NCBI GenBank assembly: GCA_016630955.3
Contig: CM049986.1
Coordinates: forward strand, 2,046,001-2,110,000
Reading direction: 5' to 3'
Length of the DNA stretch: 64,000 nt
From: Didymella arachidicola
Lineage: Eukaryota; Ascomycota; Dothideomycetes; Pleosporales; Didymellaceae
The notes beneath the pieces were generated by a model that worked only from the letters and a program-made list of their open reading frames with translations, made no database searches and was not told where the DNA came from. Below, one piece after another: positions 21,062 to 32,119 of this stretch; position 1 is the first letter of the stretch; each line of letters opens with the position of its first letter. Made by a program: the position numbers and the translations under genes.

Positions 21062-21127
21062 GTTAATCACGACTCAATACTATATGGCTGCTTTGGGTGG
21101 GGTGGCCGGAAAGTATATGGCCGAGCT
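21062..21127 (-). repeat. Right terminal inverted repeat of the Fot1/pogo element
   Basis: This 66-bp repeat is an exact reverse complement of 19179-19244 and is followed by TA at 21128-21129. Confidence 0.95.
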
Positions 21128-21350
21128 TAGCGTACCCATCTTCGGTTGTTCAACGCTTGCAGCCTTGCTGGAACTTGTCAACATAGAACACTTCTGTGCT
21201 CAGCAAATCTGATCAGAATGCGACTCGGTCGGTGGTTAAATACTGTGTATTGTTGTTTGCGTTCCGGCAAGACTTTTTGCAATGATTCAACTACATGACA
21301 TCATACTTCATTGCTCGTACGGCTCTCTGTGCCACCATGATATCCTTCAT

Positions 21351-23864
21351 CTACACCTTGTTCTCGATCCCTCGCTCGTCCCTCAGTTTGACAAGCTTCT
21401 CGATAGCCTCGTCAAGTGGGATGATTTCACCGCGCTGCTGGGAAGCCTGGTCGTCGCGGTTTCTCCAGTTGACAGCGCGGTTCTGCTGCTCTTCAGCACC
21501 GACAACCATGATGAAGTTGTAGAGAGCCAATTGTGCGGTACGGATCTTCTTCTGCATAGTGTTTCCGCTGATATCGATGTCGGCGTGAATGTGCTGCTTG
21601 CGGAGCGCAGCCTGGACCTCCTTGACATAGTCGTTGGCGCCGGGCATGACAGGGATGACCATAACCTGGCGGGGCGACAGCCAGAATGGCCAACGTCCGG
21701 CAAAGTGCTCAGTGAGAATTCTGTAGTGTTTTAGCGATGACCTCGAATAGCTCCCATGTCGTGACTTACGCAATAAAACGCTCGAAGGATCCGTAGATGG
21801 CGCGGTGAACCATCACAGGACGAGCATAACCGGGCTGCGGGGGCTTGATGGCCTTCGAGATGGAGGTAAGGTCGTCAGATGTCTCTGGTTGCTTCTGTGC
21901 GAGGGCCTCCTTGGGCGCCTCCTCCTTTGGTGCCTCTGATGACTTGACTTTCTCCTCTTTAGGCTTAGCCGCAGCGACCTCAGAGGTCATGTACTCGAGC
22001 TCGAACTGGTTGGGGAGCTGGAAGTCGAGTTGAATCGTAGCGCACTGGTAGTCACGCTTCAGGGCGTCCGAGATGGTAATATCGATCTTGGGACCGTAGA
22101 AAGCACCGTCACCAGGGTTGAGCTCCCAAGCACCTCCACCCTCAGCAGTGAACTTGTCGAGAGCATCTGTCAGCTTGGCCTCAGCCTTATCCCAGGTCTC
22201 AATGTTGCCGAGGAAACCCTCCGGGCGCGTGCTGAGCTTCAGCTTGAATGTGAAGCCGAATTTTCCGTAGACCGCGCGGAGGAAGTCGAACAGGCCCAGG
22301 ACCTCTTCGTTAATCTGGTCTTCAGTACAGAAGATGTGAGTGTCGTCCTGCTGAAAGCGGCGCACACGGGTGAGACCAGTGAGAGCACCGCTAGCCTCGT
22401 TTCGGTGCAGGATACCAAAGTCAGCCATGCGAATAGGCAATTCGCGGTAACTGCGCTCACGGTGCTTGAAGATCAGGCAGTGGCCAGGGCAGTTCATAGG
22501 CTTCAGTGCCCATTTCTCCTTCTCGACGTCGAATGTGAACATGTCCTCGTGGTAGTGCTGCCAGTGACCGGAGATCTTCCACAGTGCCGAGTTGTACATG
22601 TTTGGCGAGCCGACTTCCTGGTACCCGCGATTCCAGTACTCTTCTCGCAAGAAAGCTTGCAGAGTGTTGTAGATGATCTGTCCGTGTGGCAGGAAGAAGC
22701 AAGATCCAGGGCTGTACTCGTGGAAGAAAAACAACTCTTGCTCCTTTCCAATCTTGCGGTGATCACGCTTTGCAGCCTCCTCCAGGAACTTCAGATGCTC
22801 CGCCATCCTGTCCTTGTCAGGGAACGACACGCCGTAGATACGTTGCAGGCTGTCGTTTTTGGCGTCTCCGAGGAAGTAACTTGCGGAGTTCTTCATGACC
22901 TTGAACTGCTTTATCCTTCCAGTGTGGGGGACGTGGGGTCCGCGGCAGAGATCGATGAGGGGTCCGTTGCGGTAAACGGTGGTTGATGTGCCATCAGGGA
23001 TCTTGTCCTTGATGATGTGCTGCTTGTAGGGATTCGACTTAAACATCTCCAGCAGGTCCTCCTTGGACAGAGTCAACCGCTCGAAGACCTGCTTCTCCTT
23101 GACGATGCTCTGTACGATGGTCTCGAGAGGCTTGTGGTCGGAGTGCTCAACTGCAGCCTTTTCCGGCAGAGCCATCTCGTAGTAGAAACCATCCTCGATT
23201 GGGGGGCCAATGCAGAGGTCGCAGCCGAATCTGCGCTCAGATGCCTCTCCCAGAATGTGTGCGCTCGAGTGCCAGAAGACGCGCTTGCCCTCTGGGTGGT
23301 CAAAGTCCAGCAACTCCAACTTGCAGCTCTTTTCGAGCGGTCGCTCAAGATCCCATAGTGTTTCCTCGGGTGTGCCGTGGTCGAGACGGGCGATAACGGT
23401 GCGCTCGAACAAGCTCTTAGCGATGCCGCGCGCAATGTCTGCTGGGCTGGTGACCCACGATTCGCCCTCGATGAGCTTGCCGTCTCCGAGTGTGATCGTG
23501 ATCTTCTCTGCAGATAGCGTATCAGCAACTACACATGATACCCATTTGGAGAAATCAGACATACCACGAGGCTTCTGGGCGACTTCTTCGTCGTACTTAG
23601 CCTTGAGCTTTTCGCTGCGCGTTGTCAGTCTCGGATCTGCGCAGGCATGGTATTTTCGTACAAGATCTTGACTCGGTGGTCAATGTATGCTGGTACAGGA
23701 TCGAGCAGCAGAGGTCGACCACCCTCATCCCCACCCTTCTTCTTCTCTTTCTTGGGCTTTGCAGCTTTGGGGGCCTTCTCTTCAACCTTCTTCTCGCCAG
23801 ATACGGCGAGGCCCTTGACGCCCTCCACGACCTGGTTCACAGTTTCCTTGACCGCTTCCGCCAT
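21351..23864 (-). CDS. THS1: Threonyl-tRNA synthetase, cytoplasmic type
   Basis: This enzyme charges tRNA-Thr. Four exons (23864-23662, 23614-23565, 23507-21770, 21720-21351) give 786 residues. Domains in order are a Lys/Ala-rich eukaryotic N-terminal extension (residues 1-65), TGS ([15 protein letters not shown]), the SAD editing domain with [10 protein letters not shown], the class II core and the anticodon-binding domain. Core motifs are PMNCPGHC with zinc-ligand Cys, motif 2 in [20 protein letters not shown], and motif 3 in [16 protein letters not shown]. The anticodon-binding domain begins [14 protein letters not shown]. An Ala/Lys/Glu-rich insertion (about [20 protein letters not shown]) interrupts the core before motif 3 and is longer than I expect for yeast Ths1. 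It is divergent from GAR1 across 361 bp. Confidence 0.97.
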
Positions 23865-24225
23865 GTTTGGTTGTCTTGCTGCGTCGGAAGCGGAGAATAG
23901 TTGTATTTATATGCTGTTCTGAGTCAACTCCACTGCAACACTAAGCGTGACTTGACACAGGCGTGCCCGATTGCCGCACCGTCTGACCTGAAGCTAAAGT
24001 GACTCGAAACCAGTTCGTGCCAGCACTTTCGAGGGATAAATGCTTGCAATCGACTCACAATTTGGCAACTTCACGCCCACGACAGCCCCGCTATTGGCTC
24101 CCTTGGTTTCTGTGCCGAAGTTTAGGCGGCGATTTAGCGTGCGGCTTGAATTTTCGCAACTTTGAACCCTCAAAGCCGACCAGCTCGAACGCCGCGAACC
24201 GATTGAACACCCCACAACAAACGAC
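23865..24225. promoter_or_regulatory. Bidirectional promoter of threonyl-tRNA synthetase and GAR1
   Basis: Only 361 bp separate the two divergent start codons. An inverted CCAAT box (ATTGG) is at 24093-24097. Both genes serve translation or ribosome-modification supply, so shared growth-linked control is plausible but inferred. Confidence 0.5.
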
Positions 24226-24967
24226 ATGTCTTTCCGTGGAACACCTCGTGGCGGCCGTGGCGGCTTTGGCGGAGGAAGTAGAGGCGGATTTGGTGGTGGT
24301 TCTCGTGGAGGTCGGTTTTCCTGCGCTGCTGCAGCTCCCGGCGCAGGTAGCTAACTTTTTTGCAGGACGCGGTGGATTCGGCGGACAGGCCTCGTTCGGC
24401 CCCCCAGACCAGGTCTTTGGTATGCGCAACATGTTTAGATTACTTGCGCAGTGCTAATGACAGTTAGAAATGGGCAAGTTTGTCCACGAAGTCGAGAACG
24501 AGATGTTCTGCGAGTCGATCAACACCAAGATCCCCTACTTCAACGCGCCCGTCTACCTCGAGAACAAGACGCCTATCGGCAAGGTCGACGAGATCTGTGG
24601 TCCCCTGAACCAGGTCTACTTCACCATCAAGCCCCAGGAAGGCATCCAGGCCAAGTCCTTCAAGGCCGGCGACAAGTTCTACATCGGCGGCGACAAGCTC
24701 CTGCCCCTCGACAGGTTCCTTCCCAAGCCCAAGCCCGCTCCTGGTGCGCCCAAGGTCAAGAAGCCCGCCGGTGCCCGCGGTGGAGCTCGTGGTGGCCGCG
24801 GCCGTGGCGCACCCAGAGGACGCGGCGGTCCTCCCGGCCGTGGTGGCCGTGGTGGCTCGTTTGGCGGTGGTCGCGGTGGCAGCTTCGGTGGCAGCGGTGG
24901 CTTCTCGCGTGGTGGAGGCCGCGGTGGACGAGGTGGCTTCACCCCCCGAGGGCGAGGCGGATACTAA
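24226..24967 (+). CDS. GAR1: H/ACA ribonucleoprotein subunit Gar1
   Basis: Gar1 is a nucleolar component of H/ACA snoRNPs, which pseudouridylate rRNA. Three exons (24226-24310, 24366-24419, 24468-24967) give 212 residues. The conserved core ([20 protein letters not shown], then [20 protein letters not shown]) lies between two Gly/Arg-rich RGG regions: a short one at the N-terminus and a long one covering the last 65 residues. This arrangement is diagnostic. The first donor is GTCGGT, a weak variant, followed by a strong GCTAAC branch and TTTGCAG. The spliced frame is supported by conservation across the junction (DQVFEMGKF). Confidence 0.95.
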
Positions 24968-25720
24968 GCGCAATCCGGATCGGTTTACCTTTGCAATGAA
25001 GACACCAGGACGGCCGGTTTTTCCTAGTCGCGGTATAGCCCTGGACATCACGGATACCAATGGATACCACGAACATTCGACGGCGTTTGGGAGCTCAATG
25101 GGATTTCTTGTACATGTGGAACATGGCGCCATGTTGGAAAAGGCTCTAGAGCATGTTGTGCGGATGATAGTCATTTCAGCTGAATCGAAACTCCAAAACA
25201 ATGCTACGAACGCTCTTGCTAGGTAATTCCCCAGGAGGCTATAAGGCGGCCGCTGGTAAAGCTGCTCAGCTACTGTGATCGTGGTCGAGACTGCAAAGCA
25301 GCGCTCTGACAGCAGATTATTCGTAGTCTCCTGTGGCTCTACTGGTATGGAAAACCACCGCGTTTGCGCTATTCAAATGATGCTGCCTTAGATTCAAAAC
25401 CAAACCTCGCAGTTTCTGCGCGTGTTTCGCTCATCTTGCATAGCAGGCAGGCATATCAAGCTCATACAAGACATTTCGCACTTTGTCTGCACCCATGTGA
25501 ATCAGCAGCGTTGCCCTAGACTCTGCAGGGCACGTTCCTTGGCGAATCACCCGGCGGTGAATTGTGGCCTAGCCCGGCCCATGACGTTTTGAGCCAAACC
25601 TGGAAGTTTACCGCACGTCACATCTGCACGCCGTCCAAACCCTGAAGGCTTATCCTCTTTCTCACAAGACACGAATTCTTTCTACTTCCCTCCTACTACA
25701 CGATACCCTATAGCATTACG
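24968..25720. other. Intergenic region between GAR1 and the phosphatidylserine synthase gene
   Basis: About 750 bp contain the GAR1 3' end and the promoter of the next plus-strand gene. The long minus-strand frame from 25201 is an antisense shadow of GAR1. No RNA gene is recognised, although H/ACA guide genes would be hard to spot by eye. Confidence 0.5.
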
Positions 25721-26600
25721 ATGGCGACTCGCAGAAACGGATCAAGCAATCCCAAGGACGAGGCGCCGGTGCCTGCGGACAAGAGTATGTTTACAGCGCT
25801 GCAAGAAACACTTTGGAATCCCATACTGACAGCGAGCAGCGCAGGACAAGCAGGCCCGTCTCCTGGCTGAGGAGAACCCAGGCCATTTCTCGCTAGTGCG
25901 CGCGCTGCATCTCGCAGACTTCATTACTGAGCTCAATGGTACGCCTAGCCCACGTCAACTTCTCAACACGCTTCGCGCGCTCACACAGCCTGCACTCGTA
26001 AAACCCTCAGTTCAACAACACTAACAATCACCAGGCTTCTGCGGTGTCATGTCCATCTTCTCCTCGCTGCGCTACTGCACACAAGCCAACCCGTACGACT
26101 ACACCAACATCTACTGGGCTTTGGGTTTCATCCCGCTCGGACTATTCTTCGACTTCATGGACGGCAAAGTCGCGCGCTGGCGCAAGAAGGCTTCGCTGAT
26201 GGGGCAAGAGCTCGATTCGTTAGCCGACCTCGTCTCGTTCGGCGTGTCACCCGCGGCCGCCGCCTTCGCGCTCGGAGTCCGCACGCCGCTCGACCACCTA
26301 CTGCTGACGTTCTTCGTGCTGTGCGGCCTGACGCGACTGGCGCGATTCAACGTTACGGTTGCTATGGTGCCCAAGGACGAGACAGGCAAGAGCAAGTACT
26401 TCGAGGGCACGCCGATCCCCATGTCCCTTGGTATAGTGCAGATCATGGCGTACTGGGTGTACAAGAGCTGGACGCATGAGCAACTGCCGCTGGGTCTGTG
26501 GCTGGAAGGAACTTCATTCGAGTTCCATCCTGTCGTCTTCATGTTCATCTTGCACGGATGTTTGATGGTCAGCAAGAGTATTCACATCCCCAAGCCATAA
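25721..26600 (+). CDS. CHO1: CDP-diacylglycerol-serine O-phosphatidyltransferase (phosphatidylserine synthase)
   Basis: This enzyme makes phosphatidylserine from CDP-diacylglycerol and L-serine in the ER membrane, feeding the Psd1/Cho2/Opi3 route. Exons 25721-25784, 25840-25938 and 26035-26600 give 242 residues. The CDP-alcohol phosphatidyltransferase motif is complete: DFMDGKVAR, eight residues, G, three residues, D, three residues, D (GQELDSLAD), starting at about residue 94. Helices follow (FALGV, LLLTFFVLCGLTRLARFNV, SLGIVQIMAYWVY, VVFMFILHGCLMV). The FEGTPIP segment is typical of the serine-specific branch. The N-terminal cytosolic tail is short. The third exon is preceded by a good CACTAAC branch point. 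Confidence 0.93.
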
Positions 26601-27154
26601 GCAGCCAACGATCTGAGTAGAGAATAGGGAACAGTGGGTGGGGAGGGGCTGTGCATGTCAGTTTTAGCCTCTTCGACAGCAGAACCTCCATGTTCTAAGC
26701 ATGAGGACGATGATACCAGTGATCAGTTCAAGAGCATGATCCACAAATACAATGAGGAAACTCGATATTCTTCACAACTACGCCCAACCATACGTCACCC
26801 TATCATGCTTGGATATCGCGATAGTGACTGCGTCCATGCTATTCTGATATTGTTGCTCATGCAGAGAATCGAACGTCTCGTCTTCCGAGATCTGTAATGT
26901 GTTATGCCCTTCTTGGTGGGCGACCTCCCATATGCGCCTGCCCTGTTGCTGAAATTTAAAAGATGGTTGCATTACGGTGATGCCGTCTGTCCCTGTAATA
27001 GTACGCTGTATCGGTACGCATCTAGATGTGTAACATCTTGCTGGCCGACCAGCCAAGTCTCGTTGTATATAAACATGCCTTGATAAGCTGTGGGGAGTGC
27101 ACCGCTAGCGTTGTTGTAGAGGTTTCCGAGTATGTATTTCGTGGTGCGCTGCAA
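26601..27154. other. Convergent 3' flank between phosphatidylserine synthase and the metallopeptidase
   Basis: This holds only the 3' regions of two converging genes. Small frames here lack family resemblance. Confidence 0.5.
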
Positions 27155-29625
27155 TCACCTTGTGATGATCAAGGAAAAGCCGTCGAGCCATGCAGCTGAG
27201 GATCCGGATAGGCCGCCAATGGTGTAGCCCCGGGGTGGGATGAGAGTGTGTCTATCAACATTAGTCGTCTGCCGAGTGTACGCAAGACTAGCAACGTACC
27301 CGCTACCGCCCGTGGCATTTCCAAACCACTCACTCGACCTACCCAAGCTAGTCAATATTTGAATGCCGTCGATCCATAGTCCTGCCCGCAAAGCGAAGCC
27401 GAGAAGCAGCTCGCCCTTCCTTGTGTCGAGCGGAAAATCAGTCGCGTGTCCTCCTCGCTTTCCGAAAACCTGACTCGTCGAGTCTTCATAGTAGAACTCT
27501 AGACCATCGACGCAGAGCCCAGACCACACTTTGATGCCGAGCAAAAGCTTCGTCTGGATATGAGCGCTGTCGAGAATGATCTCGACTGGTTGCGATCCTT
27601 CCATCTGAGAGTATCCCAATTTGCTGCCGCGGTAGCCCCAACGACCATCAGGAATCTTGACACGCGCAAGCTTCTGGTTCGCAAGCTGACTGAAGTCTTC
27701 GATCACATGCTTTCCGCCCCCTGCAGAGTAGACCTCAACTTTGAGCGTCGACTTCTGCTTATCCTTTGGTAGCACCGAGCGCAGCTCGTTTTCGTCTAGA
27801 GAGACCTGGCGAGGATACTGAAGATCGACTTCTGGCCACTCTCGCCAATAGCGGCACACATCGTCCGCTTCTATGTAGAGCTCGACCCAAGCAATGCCAG
27901 ACTTCGAGGTTGCAATCACACCGCCCTGGCTGGGATCAACCGTCCAGACCTGCACGCTTCCGTCGTTGTTAGTATCGGCTCTATCGATCGGTATGCGGAA
28001 GCACGGGTGGAATCTGAAGCGCAGCACGTCCAGCCTGTGCCATCTGCACTCATCTTCAGGTAGGACCAGCCGCTGTCCTGGCGACTTCGTGCGAGTGGAG
28101 TATGGCTCGCGGCAGATGAACGTACGGTTCAGTGTGACGTAATCTCTCAACATAATGCCAGACTCCTGATGCGGGCAGCCGAAGAGATGTCCAGTCTCGT
28201 GAAGGTGGGCGCCGATACCGATGTTGGCAGCCTCCCAATTGCTGCCAGACTCGTTGCAATCATTTGCTACGAAATCTGTGTCTGTCCGCGTGCAGTCTTC
28301 GAACGCTTGTGTCACCTCTTCAATGCTGGATGGGTAGCTGTGAAGCGCTTGTGACCCAAAGATTCCTAGCTGCAAATCTGGCACGCCTCCACCAAGCGCT
28401 GCGTGTCCGCGAATGACCTTTTCCTTGGCATCCCACGTCGAGTCGATGAACATGCAAGAAACGTAGAGCTTTTGACCGGGTGTGATGTGAAAGTAGTCCT
28501 TACAGGCATCCGCCGCGATGCCAAATAGTTCACCTTTTTTTGTTCCTGGGCCATACTGTTGTGCTCGATCGAGGTCTCTGATCTCAGCGACCGTCTTCTT
28601 TGATCGTATGATGTGGACCTTCGCTTGTGTGCGGAAGTGACCGGGCTCCCAATCTTGGTAGCTGATTGTGCCCGGTTCCCATGCATCTTCCAAGCGGAAA
28701 CACCGTCGTCCGAAGCCATGTCGCTTCATCTGTTCTCCTGTGAAAGCCTGCCACAGGTACGCTGCCATTCGAAACTTCTTCACGGCGAGATCCAGCCCAT
28801 TTCCTTCGGTCTGCATGCGCGAAGGTGGTGCATCATATGTGCCAGGCGAGTCGCTCCCAAGGATGATAGCGAGTTGTAGAGGCGGCGCATGTGTCAGCGG
28901 GAGGAAGTTGATGTTCATGAATGTTGCGTGGGGAGAGATCGACTGGTTGCCAGATGAGACCTTGGGTGATGAGAAGTCGAAACGGACTCTGTTCCAGCCC
29001 GGTTCAAGATGGACTAACGCTTTGAAGTATGAGTCCCTGACCGGCCAGCATGTAGCTGGAAATCGGCTTTGGTGGTGGTTGACGGTAATGGTGCCGTCTA
29101 TCGGTTTAGAAGATGGTTCCCCAACTTGCCCGAAAACGAGAAGAACCTGCTGATGAACCTGCCAGCTGTCAGCTCCTCCTCTAGGCTCCAAGACTGCTTC
29201 CACATACCCAGGAATTATCGGATACAGAAATGACGCGCGGCGCGAGAAGGGAGGATCGATTGAACGAGTTGTGCGAGCTAGAGCCATTGGTAGGTGTCGT
29301 GGATGAGCCCTGCGGCCTCGTTAGCTCCAGCGATTCGCATATGATGATGGGCACTGACATTCATGCTGTAGCGCTTGACAGGTTCAACGCTCGGTCTCTG
29401 AGGCCGAGTGCTTTGCGCCGGTACGGGAGGTACTTCTCCCTCTGTCGTTGATGTTGCGGGTGTAGTAGATGCTGTAGATGAGCCCACCGGGGACGAGTTT
29501 ATCGTGGAAGATGACGGACGCCGCCCAAAGCCATACTTCGTCTTGGTAGGAGAGCTCTCGTTTGTCTTATCATGGGAAGACTGCCGTGAGCTCTTTCTGC
29601 GCAGAGAATGCAGGAATGAAGGCAT
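27155..29625 (-). CDS. Putative zinc metallopeptidase with C-terminal jacalin-like domain (YIL108W family)
   Basis: Four exons (29625-29359, 29309-29208, 29158-27300, 27251-27155) give 774 residues. The first introns are supported by the conserved reading RVISVSDNSWVHQ across the splice. The last is supported by GTACGT, GACTAAT and GATAG, and by the jacalin frame. The catalytic zincin motif is HETGHLFGCPH at about residue 443, i.e. HExxH with a third His. The domain belongs to the fungal Metallopep family, known from yeast YIL108W, whose substrate is unknown. Residues 600-774 form a jacalin-type beta-prism lectin domain, ending in a GFALRAGLWIDGIQILTSLG strand and a final WLDGFSLI strand. The N-terminus is basic and Ser-rich, with no signal peptide, suggesting a cytosolic protein. 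Confidence 0.88.
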
Positions 29626-30895
29626 AGCCGCTATACTAGTGTAGCTCTGGGATGTTCGAGATCACCGAAAAGTCATATGCGAAACGAGTGGAAGCCAGAG
29701 GGCAGGCGCTGAAAAGCTGTAGAGGTTGAGCAAGCTGTAGGAACGCGTAATGCAGGCGCGGTGGGCCGCAGGCGGGCGATCGAGCGCGCGGAGCACGGCA
29801 ATGGCAATACCAAGGGAATATACTGGGCGCAAGCAAACGAGTGTCACGAGAAGTTGTTCAACGTAAAGTGCGAGCAGTGGTGCTGCTGTGCTCTCCGTTA
29901 TATCGTTCGACATTGAGAGGCGGAGAGCAGGCGCTATCGTCGATAAGCCCTGCCCGTCGCTGATCCCGGCAAGGAAACATCGTCACAGGGTCAACGAGCG
30001 CAAACTTGGTCACAGCAGGCACGTGCTGGACCTAGCTAAAGGGCGACATCTGCATTGCGCATTGGTTGGCTTTCATAAATCACCCCGGCCATGCTCACTT
30101 GGAGGTCGTTGGAGCATCCGCCAACGGCTCTCCAAGAAATGACGTTGGAGCTAGCCACGATGCGGCTGCGATCCACCTTGCATCTGGCGGCGTGCGAGCT
30201 GCATTCGGTGGTCATGATATGATTTCATTGCCGAGCATGCAGTCGTGCAAGAACTGCACCTTTGAAGTCTTACAGATCAAGCCAACGTGCCCAATTCAAG
30301 CCACGGCAAATGCAAAGTCGGCGTTTCCCACAGGTCCAAGCTCCAGCGTGGCAGATAGCAGGCCTTGAGAGGCCTCGCAAGGCTACTGTGGAGCTGTTCA
30401 AGGAGGCAATGTCTGCCCATGAAATGGACACTAATATCACGCAGAGTCCTCATCAGCGCTCATCCCCTAAGTTATCATCGAGAGGCGACGTAAAGGGCGA
30501 CAATGAGTGTGGAGATGCAGCCCCACAGCCTGCGCCTCATCCGCAGCCGCTTTCCCATTTAGTAGCAAAATACAATACGTTAAGTCAGCTGCCCACTGTA
30601 CGCCGCTAACCTTATGCTCTCCACGTCGTCCTCAGGTGAAGTGGGCTGGCGTTCTTCGCTTCATCAAGGCCTCGACACACACTAGGCCCACGAGATGATG
30701 CGTGTCTGACATTCACCAGCCTTGTTTCTGGTCTGTGCTCCGACTTCCACGCTAAGCCACTTCTCCACTGCATTCCTCCTTCGCCGGCGATCGACTCAGC
30801 TCGAGATCTCAACCTCAATGTTTGTCCGTGTTTGACACCATTGCCCTCCACTCGACAGCCCAGACCACGATCCTTCTCTTATACACTCCTTCATC
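29626..30895. other. Divergent intergenic region (1.27 kb) between the metallopeptidase and the Whi5-like gene
   Basis: No gene is supported. An 83-codon minus-strand frame from ATG 29913 lies in the metallopeptidase leader and may be an upstream ORF, but I have no further support. Several short plus-strand frames overlap. Confidence 0.5.
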
Positions 30896-32119
30896 ATGTC
30901 GGAGCAGGACGAGGTAGCAAGCAAGGTCTTGCGGAGAGCTCAGGTCTCAAAGGTTGCTCTCACGGTGTCCACTTCTCGGCTAGTTTGTTAACATTGTGTG
31001 CTGTAGATGACCAGGACGCTGCAGAACAGGCTCGCACTGGCCAACGTCAAGATCAAGAATGGCTGGGAGTCGCTCAGCATCGACGCTATTGAGCCGGTCA
31101 TCGACGTCGAGCTCAAGCGTAAGCGACCTGGCTCAAGCAACGAGGCCATGTCGGATGCATCGAGCACCTCCGAGCGCCTCTACCGTCCAGGTGTGCTCGA
31201 CTCGTCTCCGCTCGCCGCACCCATCTTCTCCGACGACATTCGACGATCGGGCACACGGTCTGTCAGCAGCGGCAGCACCATCCACAATAAGCGTCCTCGC
31301 TACGACAAACCTGTTACCCGTTACCCAGCTTCGAGCTCCCACAACCGCGGCAAGGTCATTCGATCTACCACAGCAGCTTCAGTCTCATGGAAGAATAGCT
31401 TTCAGCTGCCTGAGTCGTCACCGGCATACCACCGCAGACACGCACGTTTCGGCCGAACCCACGTGCCCAGCCTCTCTTTCGTATCCGAGACATCAACCAT
31501 CCCCGACGAGCCCCGATCTCCCCTCCTCTCTGAGGAAGATGACGAGGACCTTCCCGTAACCTCGTTCCAGATGAACAGGTCACACTTTGCAACGTCGCCG
31601 ATTCGACCTCGGGCCCCACGGACACCACCGCCAGATGTCGCCCGCTCAGCCCGTCTGCGTCAGAGAGGCTTCACTGCTGCTGGCGCTGCTAGAGAAGGCC
31701 ACGGCGAGAACGACGCAAACCTGCTTATGTACTTGGCGACCTCCCCCACGCCAGTTCGGGTTGGCTCTTTCAAGCAACCCATGCACGCTCCTTCTACCCC
31801 ACCCTCCAAGACAACACCGCTGCCATCTTCGATGTTGTCGACACCTGGAGGCAGTGGGCAAGCATATGGTGGTTTCGTTGCTACCACACCGAACAATTTG
31901 AACTTCGCTGAGTTTCTCAACATGACGCCGAGCCCAGCACAAGCACAATTTGGCTCATCTTGGAACCGCACGCCAGCGAGCAAGACTCCTGCAGCAGTTC
32001 GTGAGGCCAGACGCCACATCAATTTCGACAACCTTGCACCCCCTACCGGCGACGGCCCTCGTATGGTCGCAACAGTTGAAGGCCTTAGCATGGACCTCGG
32101 CGGCGAGCTCGTTTCTTGA
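30896..32119 (+). CDS. Whi5/Nrm1-family cell-cycle transcriptional repressor
   Basis: Members repress G1/S transcription by binding SBF/MBF complexes. The diagnostic short motif is LQNRLALANVKIKNGWESLS, at the beginning of exon 2. The rest is disordered and rich in Ser, Thr, Pro and Arg, with several SP/TP sites that are candidate CDK targets (for example RTPPPDVA, ATSPTPVR, NMTPSPAQA, NRTPASKTPA). Exon 2 starts at 31007 after a CTGTAG acceptor. Exon 1 starts at ATG 30896; its 3' end is uncertain: 30952 (AAG/GTTGCT) is my choice and 30943 is possible. With that choice the protein has 389 residues. Whether it is the Whi5 or Nrm1 counterpart cannot be told from the motif. Confidence 0.8.

Larger units (their letters stand above)
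19179..21127 (-). mobile_element. Fot1/pogo-type (Tc1-mariner superfamily) DNA transposon
   Basis: This is a 1949-bp element bounded by TA on both sides (19177-19178 and 21128-21129), the expected target-site duplication. Its terminal inverted repeats, 19179-19244 and 21062-21127, are 66 bp and identical in my reading. They begin AGCTCGGCCATATACTTTCC. The internal gene on the minus strand has an N-terminal helix-turn-helix part and a DDE catalytic part of Fot1/pogo type. The reading frame is interrupted at about 20576-20763 by a foreign segment, so this copy should be non-autonomous. Identical ends suggest recent movement or mobilisation by an intact relative elsewhere. Confidence 0.95.

Noticed and set aside
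24464..25201. 245-residue minus-strand frame over GAR1
   Set aside because: The Gly/Arg-rich repeats of GAR1 generate long antisense open frames; the plus-strand protein is clearly GAR1.
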